From contig JAVXUO010003066.1 in NCBI GenBank assembly GCA_033065855.1, positions 1 to 64,000 on the forward strand: a stretch of 64,000 nt of DNA. The letters are read 5' to 3'. Below, piece by piece: positions 23,554 to 34,568 of the stretch (positions are counted from its first letter, which is position 1; every line of letters starts with the position of its first letter). This DNA comes from Escallonia rubra. Lineage: Eukaryota; Streptophyta; Magnoliopsida; Escalloniales; Escalloniaceae. The notes beneath the pieces are model-generated. The model ran no database searches. It was not told where the DNA came from and saw only the letters and a program-made list of their open reading frames with translations. The position numbers and the translations under genes are program-made.

Positions 23554-23689
23554 AAGATTATTTGTCTGCGATCCATCGTCAAAGTCAATTTCAAGTGGGG
23601 ACAAAGAAAGCTTTAAAGAAAGTAATTACGCACTTCAAAGTCTTCATTTGTGGTTTTGTTTCCTTTATTTTCCAAAAAATTTAAGGCTT

Positions 23690-24106
23690 AATTTTGTTAT
23701 GCTTTAGTGGATTTGGATTATTTTGATGACAACGACTATGTTCGTCGGAAGGACGAGATGATGTTTATTCTCACTGCATTACAGATTTTTTGTATTTTGG
23801 ATCCTGATATGTTGCGTCGACCAAAAGAACCAAAGGCTCTCCGGAAGATGTTTCCCCCAAGGCAAAAAAAGTTGAGCGTACTAGGAAGGGAAGGAAGAAT
23901 CTGCGTTGCAGAAAGATTCGAAGTGGTTATCGAGTTGTTTGTATGATCTATTCACTAAAATCAAGTCTACTCGTGATATTTGGAGTGCACTGGATAACGA
24001 ATATAAGGCAAAGGAGAAAAGTTTACATAAATATCTTATGGCACATTATTTTAATGATGTTATGACCAATGTTAGAACAAGTCCATGTTCTACCGGTGAT
24101 TGTTAA
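23690..24106 (+). pseudogene. Copia gag fragment (UBN2/retrotran_gag type)
   Basis: Two frames carry the Copia gag pattern: M-M-F-I-L-T-A-L-Q near 23758, then W-L-S-S-C-L-Y-D-L-F-T and T-R-D-I-W-S-A-L-D-N-E-Y-K-A-K-E..Y-L-M-A-H-Y-F (23920-24060). The family reads ..LYDLYTSTKSAREIWNAL.. at this place. A frameshift near 23900 breaks it. Confidence 0.65.
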
Positions 24107-24429
24107 CAAAATTCAAGCCGTGAAAAAATTATCCTTCCAAAGTATTTTCAAGGGGAGGTTATCATTGCGAGAGTAACCCCTTCTTGGCATAATTATTAAA
24201 CGATCCTATTGTACAAGTTTGAGGAACTCAATCTGGAATAGTCTAAAAATCACCTCGCATTGAAGAGTGTTCTTGTACACATGACAATAAGGTTTATATT
24301 CCAATTGAGTCTAATGTGCACTATATTAAAGGAAGCGATCACATTCCTAAAGTCCAGCCTTACAAGTAAGGAAGAATGATGAGTAATTTGAGAAGAAAGT
24401 TACCCAAGATGAAGGACAAAAGAACAAGA

Positions 24430-24625
24430 CAAGAAGCATTTGCATTTGCGGGAAAAAAGGTCATTGCGCCAACAAGTGCAAGTACCTAAATGAAAAGCTT
24501 ATGATAAGGCAAACACGATGGAAGAGAATCTCATTGCTCTGATTTGTGAATCCAATCTAGCAATTGAGAACTCTGGTTGGTGGTTTGACTCTCGAGCCAC
24601 AATTCACGTCTGTATAGATAAGTCT
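24430..24625 (+). pseudogene. Copia zinc knuckle and protease remnant
   Basis: C-I-C-G-K-K-G-H-C-A-N-K-C at about 24443 is the CCHC knuckle (CX2CX4HX4C). W-W-F-D-S-R-A-T-I-H-V-C at 24580-24612 is the aspartic protease motif, where the family has D-S-G-A: Gly is changed to Arg, so the protease would be dead. Confidence 0.65.
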
Positions 24626-24860
24626 ATATCTAAAGCATATGAAGAGGTGTCTCATGGCCAAAAGAAATAGATGGGAAACAACACTTGTGCCGACGATTCC
24701 AAAAAAGGAATTGCGGAAATTGGCTCACTTATGGGAGGAAACTTAATCTTCTAAATGTCTCCATGGACCCAATGATAGGAAAATTATTTTTCTGTAGATT
24801 TGATTAAGAAAAGGAGGTTTTTTTGAATCCAATAAGTTTTCTTGTTGACGAATGTAATTT

Positions 24861-25419
24861 GTGGGAAAATGGTACTCTCGTGATGATATGTTTACACTAA
24901 GCATCGGTAAAACTACATGTTATGCTTATATTGTCAAGTCTTCTTCCTTATGGCATGATCGATTGGTTAACTTGAACTTTGGTTCATTGAAGAACATGAC
25001 AAAGTTGGATTTGATATATTTTAATGATAAGTTGGATATATGTGAAGGTTATGCTAAATCTAAAATAGTTAAGAAACTATTTTCTAGTGTTAAAAGAGAT
25101 TCTGAAGTTTTAGATTTAGCACATTCTGAAAAATGAAAAATAAATGGGATGTTAACCTTCGAGGATAAAATGTAGTTTATAACCTTTGTGATGAGTGAAC
25201 TAAGTACTTATATAGCTATCTATTAAGATCTAAAGCTGAAAATCAACTTCGTAAGAAAATTAAGATTTTACGTCCTGATAAAGGTGTGGAGTATCTTGAA
25301 AATGATTATGCATATTTTTGTGAGTAACATGACCTGATTTATCAAAATTCCGCACGCTATACATCTAAACAAAATGTTCTAACAAAGAGAATAAGTCATT
25401 CTTTAGTAGAAATGGTTAA
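24861..25419 (+). pseudogene. Copia GAG-pre-integrase and integrase start
   Basis: S-S-L-W-H-D-R-L-V-N-L-N-F at 24928 is the GAG-pre-integrase HxxxxH-type segment. I-L-R-P-D-K-G-V-E-Y-L-E-N at about 25268 corresponds to the integrase LRxDxGxEY motif. The frame is cut by the LINE at 25420. Confidence 0.6.
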
Positions 25420-26893
25420 TTTTTTTTTGGGTTAATAAGATAGTGACATAAAACGAAAAGATTTGAGTTTTTACAGACATAGACTAATATCCATTGAGTC
25501 ATGACATCCCCATGACTTACGAATATACACAAGATTACAAGCATACCATCATATTTACATTGCTCAAAACAAAAACAGGTAAAACCAAAGGACTAGGCAG
25601 ACAAATGAGTTTTACTTAACCCGTCATTGGTTCCTGTATTTGAGCGTGGCACATGGACGACGAAAGAGTGCGAGCTTCTTGTAAAAAACCAGCAGCCACA
25701 TTTTGTACAGCAAAAGAGTGGAAGTCAGTCAAAATAGAGCAAAAGTCGTACATGATTGGTGCCACCACGTCCAGGATGTCAGCATCGTCAGAGAGCTGCG
25801 AAAGAAGAAATTTAGAATTTGCCAATATAATTGAATGATGAAATCCTTTCTTTATAGCCCGGGTGGCTGCTAATAATAGGCCCCGTCCATAAGCTGTGTA
25901 AATATCATATGAGGGAAAAGAAAGCGCAGTTGCACCACGTCTATGCATATGTGTGTCGAAATAGATAATTCCAAGACCAGCTGTAAGAGAAGATGGGTTT
26001 TGAGAAACATGGATGGCTAGGGAAACATTTATAGGATTAAGGCATTGACAGGTTTTATTGGCGAGAGAAAAGGGTGATAAATGTGATTGGGAGGGAGAAG
26101 GAAATAAAGGATTAGTTGACACCAAATTTCAATTTCCATTTCCATGCTCTCGAATGGGTTGACAATTTGGTTGTGGGAGATTTCTAGGTTGTGAGGGTAT
26201 GGTAATGGTGTAGGATATAATGTTGGACACTGATTGTTTTATTTGTTGGATGATGACTAAAGGGTTAAAGGAGACTTGTCGGAAGATGAAGTTATTCCGG
26301 TGGATCCAAAGGAACCATAAGGTAGTAAAAATATAAAGACGAGCGAGGAGGAACTTATGGTTATGTAAAGGACTTTTCATCCAAGTTAGAAGCCATTCGG
26401 TAAGGGAGCCATGGATTGTGTCGGTTTTAATTCCAATGGGTAGACCATACCAAATAGGTTTAATTAAACGACAGCGTAGAAAAAGGTGGTCATTAGTCTC
26501 CGGGGCATCTCCACAAATGGGGCATGAATCCGTCCGTGTGATCGATAAGCGAGAGAGTCTGGATTTGAGTGGAAGACGATCCCAGAATAACTTCCAGGTG
26601 AGAAATTTCATCTTTAGCAGAAGAGGTAGGGTCCACAGATTTGTCCATTCCTTAGGGGTATATTGTAGTGAGAAAGAAGGATGAGTGTTGTTGCTTAGGA
26701 TTTCAGAGAGCCGATTCTGATATAACATATGGTAGGCTGAAGAAACCATGAAGTCCCCATTCGTTGTGTGTCCCCATACTTACAGATCCTCAAAAGCCTG
26801 AGCAGAAATGAAAATGGTTTCAATTTTCTGGCATATATCTTGGGGAAACAAAGCACACAATAATGGTCTATTCCAATCCCCATTAGTGATGAG

Positions 26894-28160
26894 CAGGGGC
26901 GGAGCTACAGTTGTACGAGAGGGGGCTATAGCCCCCCCTCAGATTTTGAAATATATATATATATATAGTATTTTTCCATAATTTTCACACTTTTTCGGCT
27001 CTCTTCGGCTCTCTCTCTCTCTCTGATCTGAGTGACTCTCTCTTCTCACCGACCGAGACACCGACCGGTGACCGACTAAGCTTCACGGCGCGGCCGGCGC
27101 CTCACTCTGGCAGCCACGAACCCACTTCGAGTCACTCCTCCGGCACCACCCACGAACCCACTTCGGCGCCTCACTTCGGCTCTCTCTCCTTTTCTAGATC
27201 TACGCCGACGGGCGACGGCGAGTCGGCAAGGACCCAGTGACCCCGGATCTACGCCGACGGCGAGTCGGTGACTTCGGTCTTCAGTCTTCACTCCAACAGT
27301 CCACCGGCGGCCAAGAACTCCGGCGAGCTGCGGGCGGCGACTCGGTGACAAGTATGTTCCAACTTCCAAACTTTAATTTCACCTTTCATTGACTTGATCT
27401 AGTTGACATCTCTATAAAATTTGTTTGTTATCTTTTTAGTATCATAGCTGAAATTAGGAATGGATTATGGATAATCTTGAGCATTGAATTGAATCAATTG
27501 ATTATGGATAATGTTGAGCATTGATTATAGTTAATGTTTAGCATTGATTATGGATAATCTTGAGAATTGAATCAATTGATTATGGATAATGTTGAGCATT
27601 GATTATGGTTAATGTTTAGCATTGATTATGGATAATCTTGCGAATTGATTATGGTTAATGTTTAGCATTCATTATGAATAATCTTGAAATATTGATTATG
27701 GTTAATGTTTAGCATTGATTATGGATAATCTTGAGATATTGATTATGATTAATGTTTAATATTGATTATGGATATTCTTGAGATATTGAGATATTGATTA
27801 TGGTTAATGTTTAGCATTGAGATATTGAGATATTGATTATGGTTAATGTTTAGCATTGAGATATTGAGATTGATGGAGGATGGGACCCAATTGGATTGAG
27901 ATATCGAATGTGTGATTTAGTTGAATGGTGGGTTGAAATTAGGTTAACGCAATAATGAAACATGACTGAAAAAGTAAAAGAATAAAATATTTTTGATTAA
28001 TTAGGTTATTTGATTGATATTTTGGATGTTTTTTTCGTATTTTTTTGTGTTTTGTTAAAAAATGCAATTTTTTTGTTGTTGCTATTTTACTAATAAAAAA
28101 AATTATTAATTTCGATATATATTTAGCACCCCCTGGGATGAAATCCTGGCTCCGCCCCTG
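26894..28160. mobile_element. Non-autonomous hAT element (hAT-1)
   Basis: Terminal inverted repeats CAGGGGCGGAGCTACAG and CAGGGGCGGAGCCAGGAT (right end, reverse-complemented). Exact 8-bp duplication GTGATGAG flanks it (26886-26893, 28161-28168), the hAT hallmark. The body has a GC-rich block at 26995-27350 like an untranslated leader, a minisatellite at 27450-27875 and AT-rich text. The frame at 27076-27369 is compositional. It shares its first ten terminal bases with hAT-2, which may have mobilised it. Confidence 0.9.
27450..27875 (+). repeat. Minisatellite in hAT-1 (about 42-44 bp)
   Basis: Alternating GATTATGGATAATCTTGAG and GATTATGGTTAATGTTTAGC blocks, about nine to ten rounds with drift and shorter GAGATATT units near the right end. 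Confidence 0.75.
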
Positions 28161-31100
28161 GTGATGAGGTCACTAACTTTCAAGATGGATGAGTCCTGAC
28201 AGCGTGCTCTATTTAGACTCGAGAATGGGACATTAGGTATCCAATTATCTCGCCAGATATAAATTTGAGAACCCAAACCTACTTGCCATCGGAGACCTTT
28301 GAGTAAAGCAGAGCGTCCTACTAAAATGCTACGCCAACCCCAAGAAAAATTTCCTTTTGTTGGAGAAGAGAAGAAATTTGCCCGAGTACAATATTTGCCC
28401 CAAATGACACGGGTGACAAGATCTTGGGGTACTCAGGCTAGACGCCAGCAATATTTTGCTAGCAAAGCTTGGTTAAGTAGGCATGGGTCTTTAAAGTTAA
28501 GGCCTCCAATGTGCTTTGCACCACATAAAGCAAACCAGTTGATCCAGTGGATACCTTTATGCTTTTCTTCACCCGACCACCAAAAATTGGTAAGGATCTG
28601 AGTAATTTCTTTACAAACACCCTTTGGAAAAAGACTCACCTGCATGTGATAGATTAAGAGAGAAGAAAGCACCGCTATGACCAAAGTTTCCCTTCCGGCC
28701 TTATTTAGGAGACAGGATTTCCATCCTGCACAGGGTGCTCTTATTTTGTTTATGATGGTATGAAAATACTCTTTCCGGAGGGTTATGATGTTAAGAGTAT
28801 TGCCCAGATAAGTGCCAAAAGTACTTGATGGCAGTATGCCCAGAATAGCTTGAAACGTTTGTTTGTCCCCTTCATTAATATAAGAGCTCGTCGTAAAGGA
28901 TGATTTCTAAAGATTTACTAGTTGGCCAGAGTCCAAGCAATAGTCATCAATCAAGTGTCTCACTGCCAGACATGAGGATGAACTAACCTTCATGAATATT
29001 AAGGAGTCATCAGCAAAAAGGAGATGATTGATCGGTGGGCTTTTTATTCCTGCTTTAATGCCGGGGATAGATCCACTATGGTTGGCCGCGGTAAGAGAAG
29101 ATGAAAATAATTCCGCACATAAGATAAAAAGATACGGAGATAAGGGGTCGCCTTGGCGGAGTCCACAGAGAGGGCTAAAGCGGCTGGAAGGGGATCCATT
29201 AACCAGAATTTCATATGAAACTGTCTTCACACATGTCATAATGAGTGAGATAATGTGTTCCGGGAAGCAAACTTTTCTTAGGACGGCTTCTAGAAAGACC
29301 CAATTAATTCTATCATAAGCCTTACTCATATCCATTTTAATCGTGCCCAAGATAATTTTAGGATTTTTGCAGGTGCGGATCTTTTGAACCAATTCTTGGC
29401 CAATAAAAATATTGTCACAAATATTTCTGCCAAGGATAAAAGCATTTTGGTATTTGGAAATGAGATTTGTCAGGTGGGGTTTAATGCGGTTGGCTAAAGT
29501 CTTGGCTATGATTTTGTAGATAGTATTACACAGGCTAATAGGTCGAAAATCACTAGGACAAGACGCATTTGTAGATTTGGGAATTAAAGTGATAAAAGTT
29601 TTATTTGCTTCAGATAACATGTGCCCAGAGAAAAGGAAGGATAAGACCGCTGATGTGATAGGTGTTGAAAGATAAGACCAACACTTTTGGTAGACAAAAG
29701 GGGGTCTACCGTCCGGTCCCGGGGCTTTAAGAGGGGCAAGTTGAAAAAGGGCCGTTTTGACTTCTTTGGCAGTGAAAGGTTTACCCATAAGATTGATCTG
29801 ACGTTCAGAAAGAGTTTTGTGGAGGGCATTAATGGTGGTGAAATTTCTGGAGTTGTGATGACCAAAATTGGGGTTACAAAGAATAGATTTGAAGTGTATG
29901 AGAATATAGTGAGATATGTCCTTATGTGAGGTAAGAATAGACTCCTCCGCATCCGAAAGAGAGGAGATATGGTTTATATTACGATGAATTAGAGTAGAAG
30001 TGTGAAAAATTTTGTTGTTTCGGTCTCCTAATTGAAGCCAATTGATCTTAGCTTTTTGTGCCCAGAAAATTTCCTCACAATCCAAAAGTCAGTCAAGTTT
30101 GTCACGGTATAAACGTTCTATCATTTGTGCGTCATTCGAGGGTAACAGACTCTGAAAATGAAGTAAACTTGCTTTTGTATCGTAGATTTGGGATCTCAAA
30201 TTCCCAAAGGAACTTTTACTCCACGTAACCAACGAATTCATCATATGTTTGCCCCATGAGACGACTTTGAATAAAGGGGAGCTATATACTGGAATCGACC
30301 AAGCTTTCAGAATACATTGGTAACTATCCGAATGGTGCAGCCAGAAAGCTTCGAATCGTTTCGGCCGAAACAAAAATTCCTCACGTGGTTGAATATAAAA
30401 AAAAAGAGGTGCATGATCAGAGACTTGAATACCCAGGTTATAGACCTGGGCATAAGGGAAGCGAGATATCCATTCCGGATTAGCAAACCCTCTGTCCAAT
30501 TTTTCATAAGTACAAAATTCATGGTGTCGATTATTGCACCACGTAAACACCGGGCCCACTGTGGGGCAAGCGATGAGATGATTCTAATTAATAAAGTGTT
30601 GTAGAAGGTGGCTTCCCGGGGTACTGAGGTGATGAAGTCCTATTTTGTCTACGGGTGTCAGGACTTGATTAAAATCACCGGCCAGAAGTAGAGGCAAAGT
30701 GTAAGGCCCAAGGGTTTCCGAGATATGGTCCCATGTGCGTCCCATATTCTCCAAATTAGGATGTCCATAAATCAGACCCAAAAGCCAAGGAGGCTCCAGA
30801 TAAGTTGAGAACTCCATTACAATCAAATGTTTATCTTTATGCCGAACCACTTCGTGCACATTATCAGTCCACCCAACCCATAAACCACTTTTCGTACCCA
30901 AGATGCCAGAAGCATCGATTCCATCCGAGTGAGTAAAACCAAGTTTGTGAAGTTTAGAGGAAACCGAGGACACCAAAGATTTAGTTTCCTGAAGAAAAAC
31001 ACTCAGGGTGGTGACTACAGACAAATTTTATAGCTGATCGAATTGTGAGGGGTTGTCCAAACCCTCTACAATTCCAGCATAGGATCTTCATTGACAGTGA

Positions 31101-31170
31101 AGGGATTGCTCAGGGGCAAAACCCGAAACCCTTTCACGGTCTAAAGGAAAGAGAGAAGATATCTCATGTG

Positions 31171-34100
31171 CAGGGGCGGATCCAGAAAATCTAACCGGGG
31201 GGGGGGGAGGCAAAAAGACATAAAAAATTTGATGACTAACTAAATGAATGAAGAAGGTTCGAGTTTACATAAACCATGAAAAATAAAAAACACTAAGATT
31301 AAATGTAGTTCATCAAGGTTTCACAAAATAAGAAAAGTAACTCTATACATTGATGGTTAAAGCAGAACTCGGCGTTTTTTATAGTCACGAAAATCATCAA
31401 TGATCGAGTCTATAGTAAACGTTTCCACAATATCTTTCTCAATGTGCACAATCAAAGAATCCGTGAGAAATCATCATCCATCTTATTTCGGAGTTGAGTT
31501 TTGACCATCTTCATAGCCGAAAATGCTCGTTCAGTAGTTGCAGTAGATACCGGAAGAGTAAGTACAAGCCTGATCAACCTACTAATAAGTGGATAGATCA
31601 TTGATTTCCTGGTCTTCACAAGCCATGGAGAAAGCTCAGATATAGTTGACAAATGACAAAAATCGGGATGTTGAGCAACATCGAGCTTATAATGTTGCAA
31701 CTCCATCTTCAAGTGCAGTTTTTCTTGCTCAGTAAAGTCTTCAGGATAAAACTTGTCAACAAGCATGCAAAGATCATCACTTCTTAAATTTTGATGCATT
31801 TCTCTAGGATCCAAAGCAGAATTGATCGAGAGTAAGTAGCTCTACTGCATTGTCGTTAAATCTATAATTCAGCTCCTTCAATTGGAAATCAATTGCAGCA
31901 ATAAATATATTCACTCGATAATGCTGCTCAACTGTGATTGCATCTGGTTGATGACGAGCTTTACCCTTTCTTCCAACAAAAATAGCAGTCATATCTGGGA
32001 CATTTACTCCATGACGGTCACAAAAAGTTTTCACAGTGATGAGCAACTCTTCCCATCCATCATCTCTCAACTTTTGAATAAGTGCTTTGGTGGTTAAAAC
32101 AAGGTGCATGGCATTAAGAATGTCTTGTGACTTTCGTTGTAAAGCTTGACAAAGAACTTCAGTGATTTCAAAAATCGCTTTCATAAGATGCAAGATCAAC
32201 ACAAACTCAAAAGAATTCAGACTTTCATAGGCTGCATTTGCCTGCAAACGTTGTTTAGAAGTATCACATACATCACCAATGGTACTTGAAACTACACTAG
32301 TTGCATTGAACATTTTCATCAAGCTTGAAATAGCTTTCAAATGAGAACTCCAACGAGTATCACCAGCTCTTTGTAAAGTGCCAATTTGGTTTAACCCAGT
32401 ACCAGTTTCAATCTCATCAATAGCAATCAATTCTACAATTTCACTTGCTTGAGCAGCTTTTAACTCATCAACACGCTTACAAGAAGCACCAACTGAGTTG
32501 ACAATAAGAGTTAATGTGTCAAAGAAGTCTTGAATTTGATCAATATCTTTAGACACTGCAACTAAGGCTAGTTGCAAACGATGTGCAAAGCAATGGACAT
32601 AGTAAGCATATGGACATTCTTTAGCTACTAAAGCCTGTAAACCATTAAATTCTCCTCGCATGTTACTTGCCCCATCATATCCTTGGCCTCTGATGTTGTG
32701 GATGTTAATATCCTCATGAGAAAGAAGTGAAAAAAATTCATTCTTTAATGTTAAGGCCTTGTTGTCTGAAACATGAACAAGACCAAAAAAATGCTCCTGA
32801 AGAAGGCCATCACTATCCACAAATCTCAAGATAATTGCCATCTGCTCTTTTTTTGACTCATCGCGAGCTTCATCAACAAGTACACAAAACTTTGCATCAC
32901 CAATTTCTTTGGAAATTGCTCGTCTCACTTTCTTTGATACAACATGTAAGATTTGTTTTTGGATCATCGGTGATGTGTAAGAGGCATTGAGAGGGGCTTT
33001 ATCTAAAACAACCCCTGCAACATTCGCATTATACCTAGCAAATCTCTTCACCAATTCGATAAAGTTTCCATGATTTTTCGAATTTATACTCTCATCATGA
33101 CCTCTAAGTGCACATCCTTGCAACGTGAGATATAGAACGACATCAATTGATGCTCTTAGTCGCAATCGATTGGCTTCTATATGCTGAGAAGTGCATTTAT
33201 CAAACTGTTGTTGTATGTGCTGAGGTTGATTCATTAAATCTTCGCAAGCTTTTTGAGCACTTCTATGACACGAATTGGGATCACTTCCCACATGATTTAG
33301 AAAAACACAATCTTTTCCGTTCCTAACATTCCTCCAGCTTCTAAATCTCTTAATAGTAAATGCACTTTGTCCAGAATTTGCCCCCGGCTTATTAAAGAGA
33401 AAACAAGGCAAACAAAAGGCTGCATCCTTTGTAGGAGAATACTCTAACCATGATTTAAATAATTCGAACCACGAAGATTGAAAGCGACGAGGATGACTTA
33501 CTGATCCAGATTTTGGATATGAAGAAAGTATGCACTGATATGGACCGGCATTTATATATCTTCGTCGAATTTCATCACCTTGATCGGCAGGATATTCCCA
33601 TATTTGTGGCCGCAATCCTGGATCACGCTCAAAATCATTGCTGACGTTCGTACTTTCAAGTCTTGGAAATTTTTTAGGTCGACTTTCTGGACTCGGAATC
33701 TCAACGTCAGTAACAAGATTAGGAATTGGTGCGACAATGTTATCATTATTAACATTCTTGGTTGGAGAATGTCGTTCATCAACATTGCTACTGCTAACAT
33801 TTTTTGTTTGAAAGAAAGAATCAATTGTGCGTGACTTTGACTTTCTCATCTACAAAAATAAACATATTATAATTAGCGTAACTATTGAGTACGATAAATG
33901 TACAGTAAATTGCTCAGTTCGTGTTTTTTCGTAACTATTGAATACATTAATTATATAAGAATTAAACTAACGATAGCTTAACTATTGAAATAGTGTAACA
34001 ATTGAATACGTTAATACTATAAAAATTAAACTAATGAATAGCGTAACTATTAAAATAGCGTAACAATTGAATACATTAATACGATAATTAGCGTAACTAT

Positions 34101-34427
34101 TGAATTTGTTAATACTTCAAGAATTAAACTTAAAACAAAAGAACTCACCTCGATCAATTCGTATTTTTTCATAATTCGGAGATTTGAAATTTAGGATTTG
34201 GAAGAATGAAGAATGAGAACGAAAAGATTATGACGGCCGGTGACTTAAAGAATAAAGAATACAACAAAAAGAAACCCTAATCAATTAGTTATGATATAAT
34301 GGCATTTTTGTAAATACCTAAAATATGAGTATCTAATTGAAATAATTAAAAAAAATATTCCAAAAAGTTGGGGGGTGCCCTGCCCCCCCCCCCCCCTCCC
34401 CCCGGTCAGGCAGGAGCTCCGCCTCTA
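31171..34427 (-). mobile_element. hAT transposon with TTF-type transposase (hAT-2)
   Basis: Ends CAGGGGCGGATCC (left) and TAGAGGCGGAGCTC (right, reverse-complemented), with exact 8-bp duplication CTCATGTG at 31163-31170 and 34428-34435. Both ends carry long G or C runs just inside. It contains one transposase gene on the minus strand, broken by two small shifts. It was inserted in the short spacer between LINE ORF1 and ORF2. At 3.26 kb it has the size of an autonomous element. Confidence 0.9.
31357..33849 (-). pseudogene. hAT transposase, zf-TTF/DUF4371/hAT-dimer type, two frameshifts
   Basis: An N-terminal frame of 681 codons (33849-31804) runs on in another frame to 31452 and then, after a second shift near 31450, to a stop at 31357, for about 830 codons in total. 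Residues about 90-190 are the TTF-type zinc finger region (W-E-Y-P..F-C-L-P-C-F-L-F). 200-430 is DUF4371/RNase H-like, with F-C-V-L-V-D-E-A-R-D and G-Q-G-Y-D-G-A-S-N-M-R-G. The C-terminal piece holds the hAT dimerisation motif (L-P-V-S-T-A-T-T-E-R-A-F-S). Family members read L-S-S-A-L-D-P-R at the first break, so a one-base change there suffices to explain it. Cut-and-paste transposase by homology; inactive as it stands. Confidence 0.88.
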
Positions 34428-34568
34428 CTCATGTGGATCCGGAAGCGAAGAGAGGAGAATCGTATTACATGAGGGATGATGGGTTGCTACAACAACAAGA
34501 GCACTAACAGTTTTGACAAGGTAAGGAGACTGCTTACATCTTTTGTTTGGATTGTTAGGATACAAATT

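Larger units (their letters stand above)
22344..23680 (+). repeat. 5' LTR of the Copia element, carrying a MULE
   Basis: Starts TGTTGTAACTATTTTTG and shares TTATTCAAAA, GCCAA..ACTGCTTCAA, ACTTTGTTGTATC, TTTGTCTGC, GTCGATTCC-like and ATTACGC blocks in order with 39736-40180. Removing 22566-23562 restores the collinearity. The 3' edge is approximate. Confidence 0.6.
25616..31091 (-). pseudogene. LINE ORF2: endonuclease, reverse transcriptase, RNase H
   Basis: Starts MKILCWNCRGFG at 31091, the usual start of plant L1 ORF2. The endonuclease shows A-G-D-F-N-Q-V-L (about 30680) and V-S-D-H-A-P-L-F-F (about 30420), the catalytic GDFN and SDH boxes. RT (28907-30085) shows D-M-S-K-A-Y-D-R-I-N-W, L-R-Q-G-D-P-L-S-P-Y-L-F and L-L-F-A-D-D-S-L-I-F with both catalytic Asp of FADD. 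The zf-RVT segment (26129-26749) has C-P-I-C-G..H-L-F-L-R-C. The RNase H-like tail (25616-26125) has A-N-S-K where the family has S-D-S, so an active-site Asp is lost. It is broken into at least six frames and by hAT-1 between RT and zf-RVT. Confidence 0.85.

Noticed and set aside
27076..27369. 97-codon Arg/Gly-rich minus-strand protein
   Set aside because: Lies in the GC-rich block of hAT-1 and reflects composition only.
29028..29929. Plus-strand frames opposite the LINE RT
   Set aside because: Antisense shadows of the reverse transcriptase reading frame.
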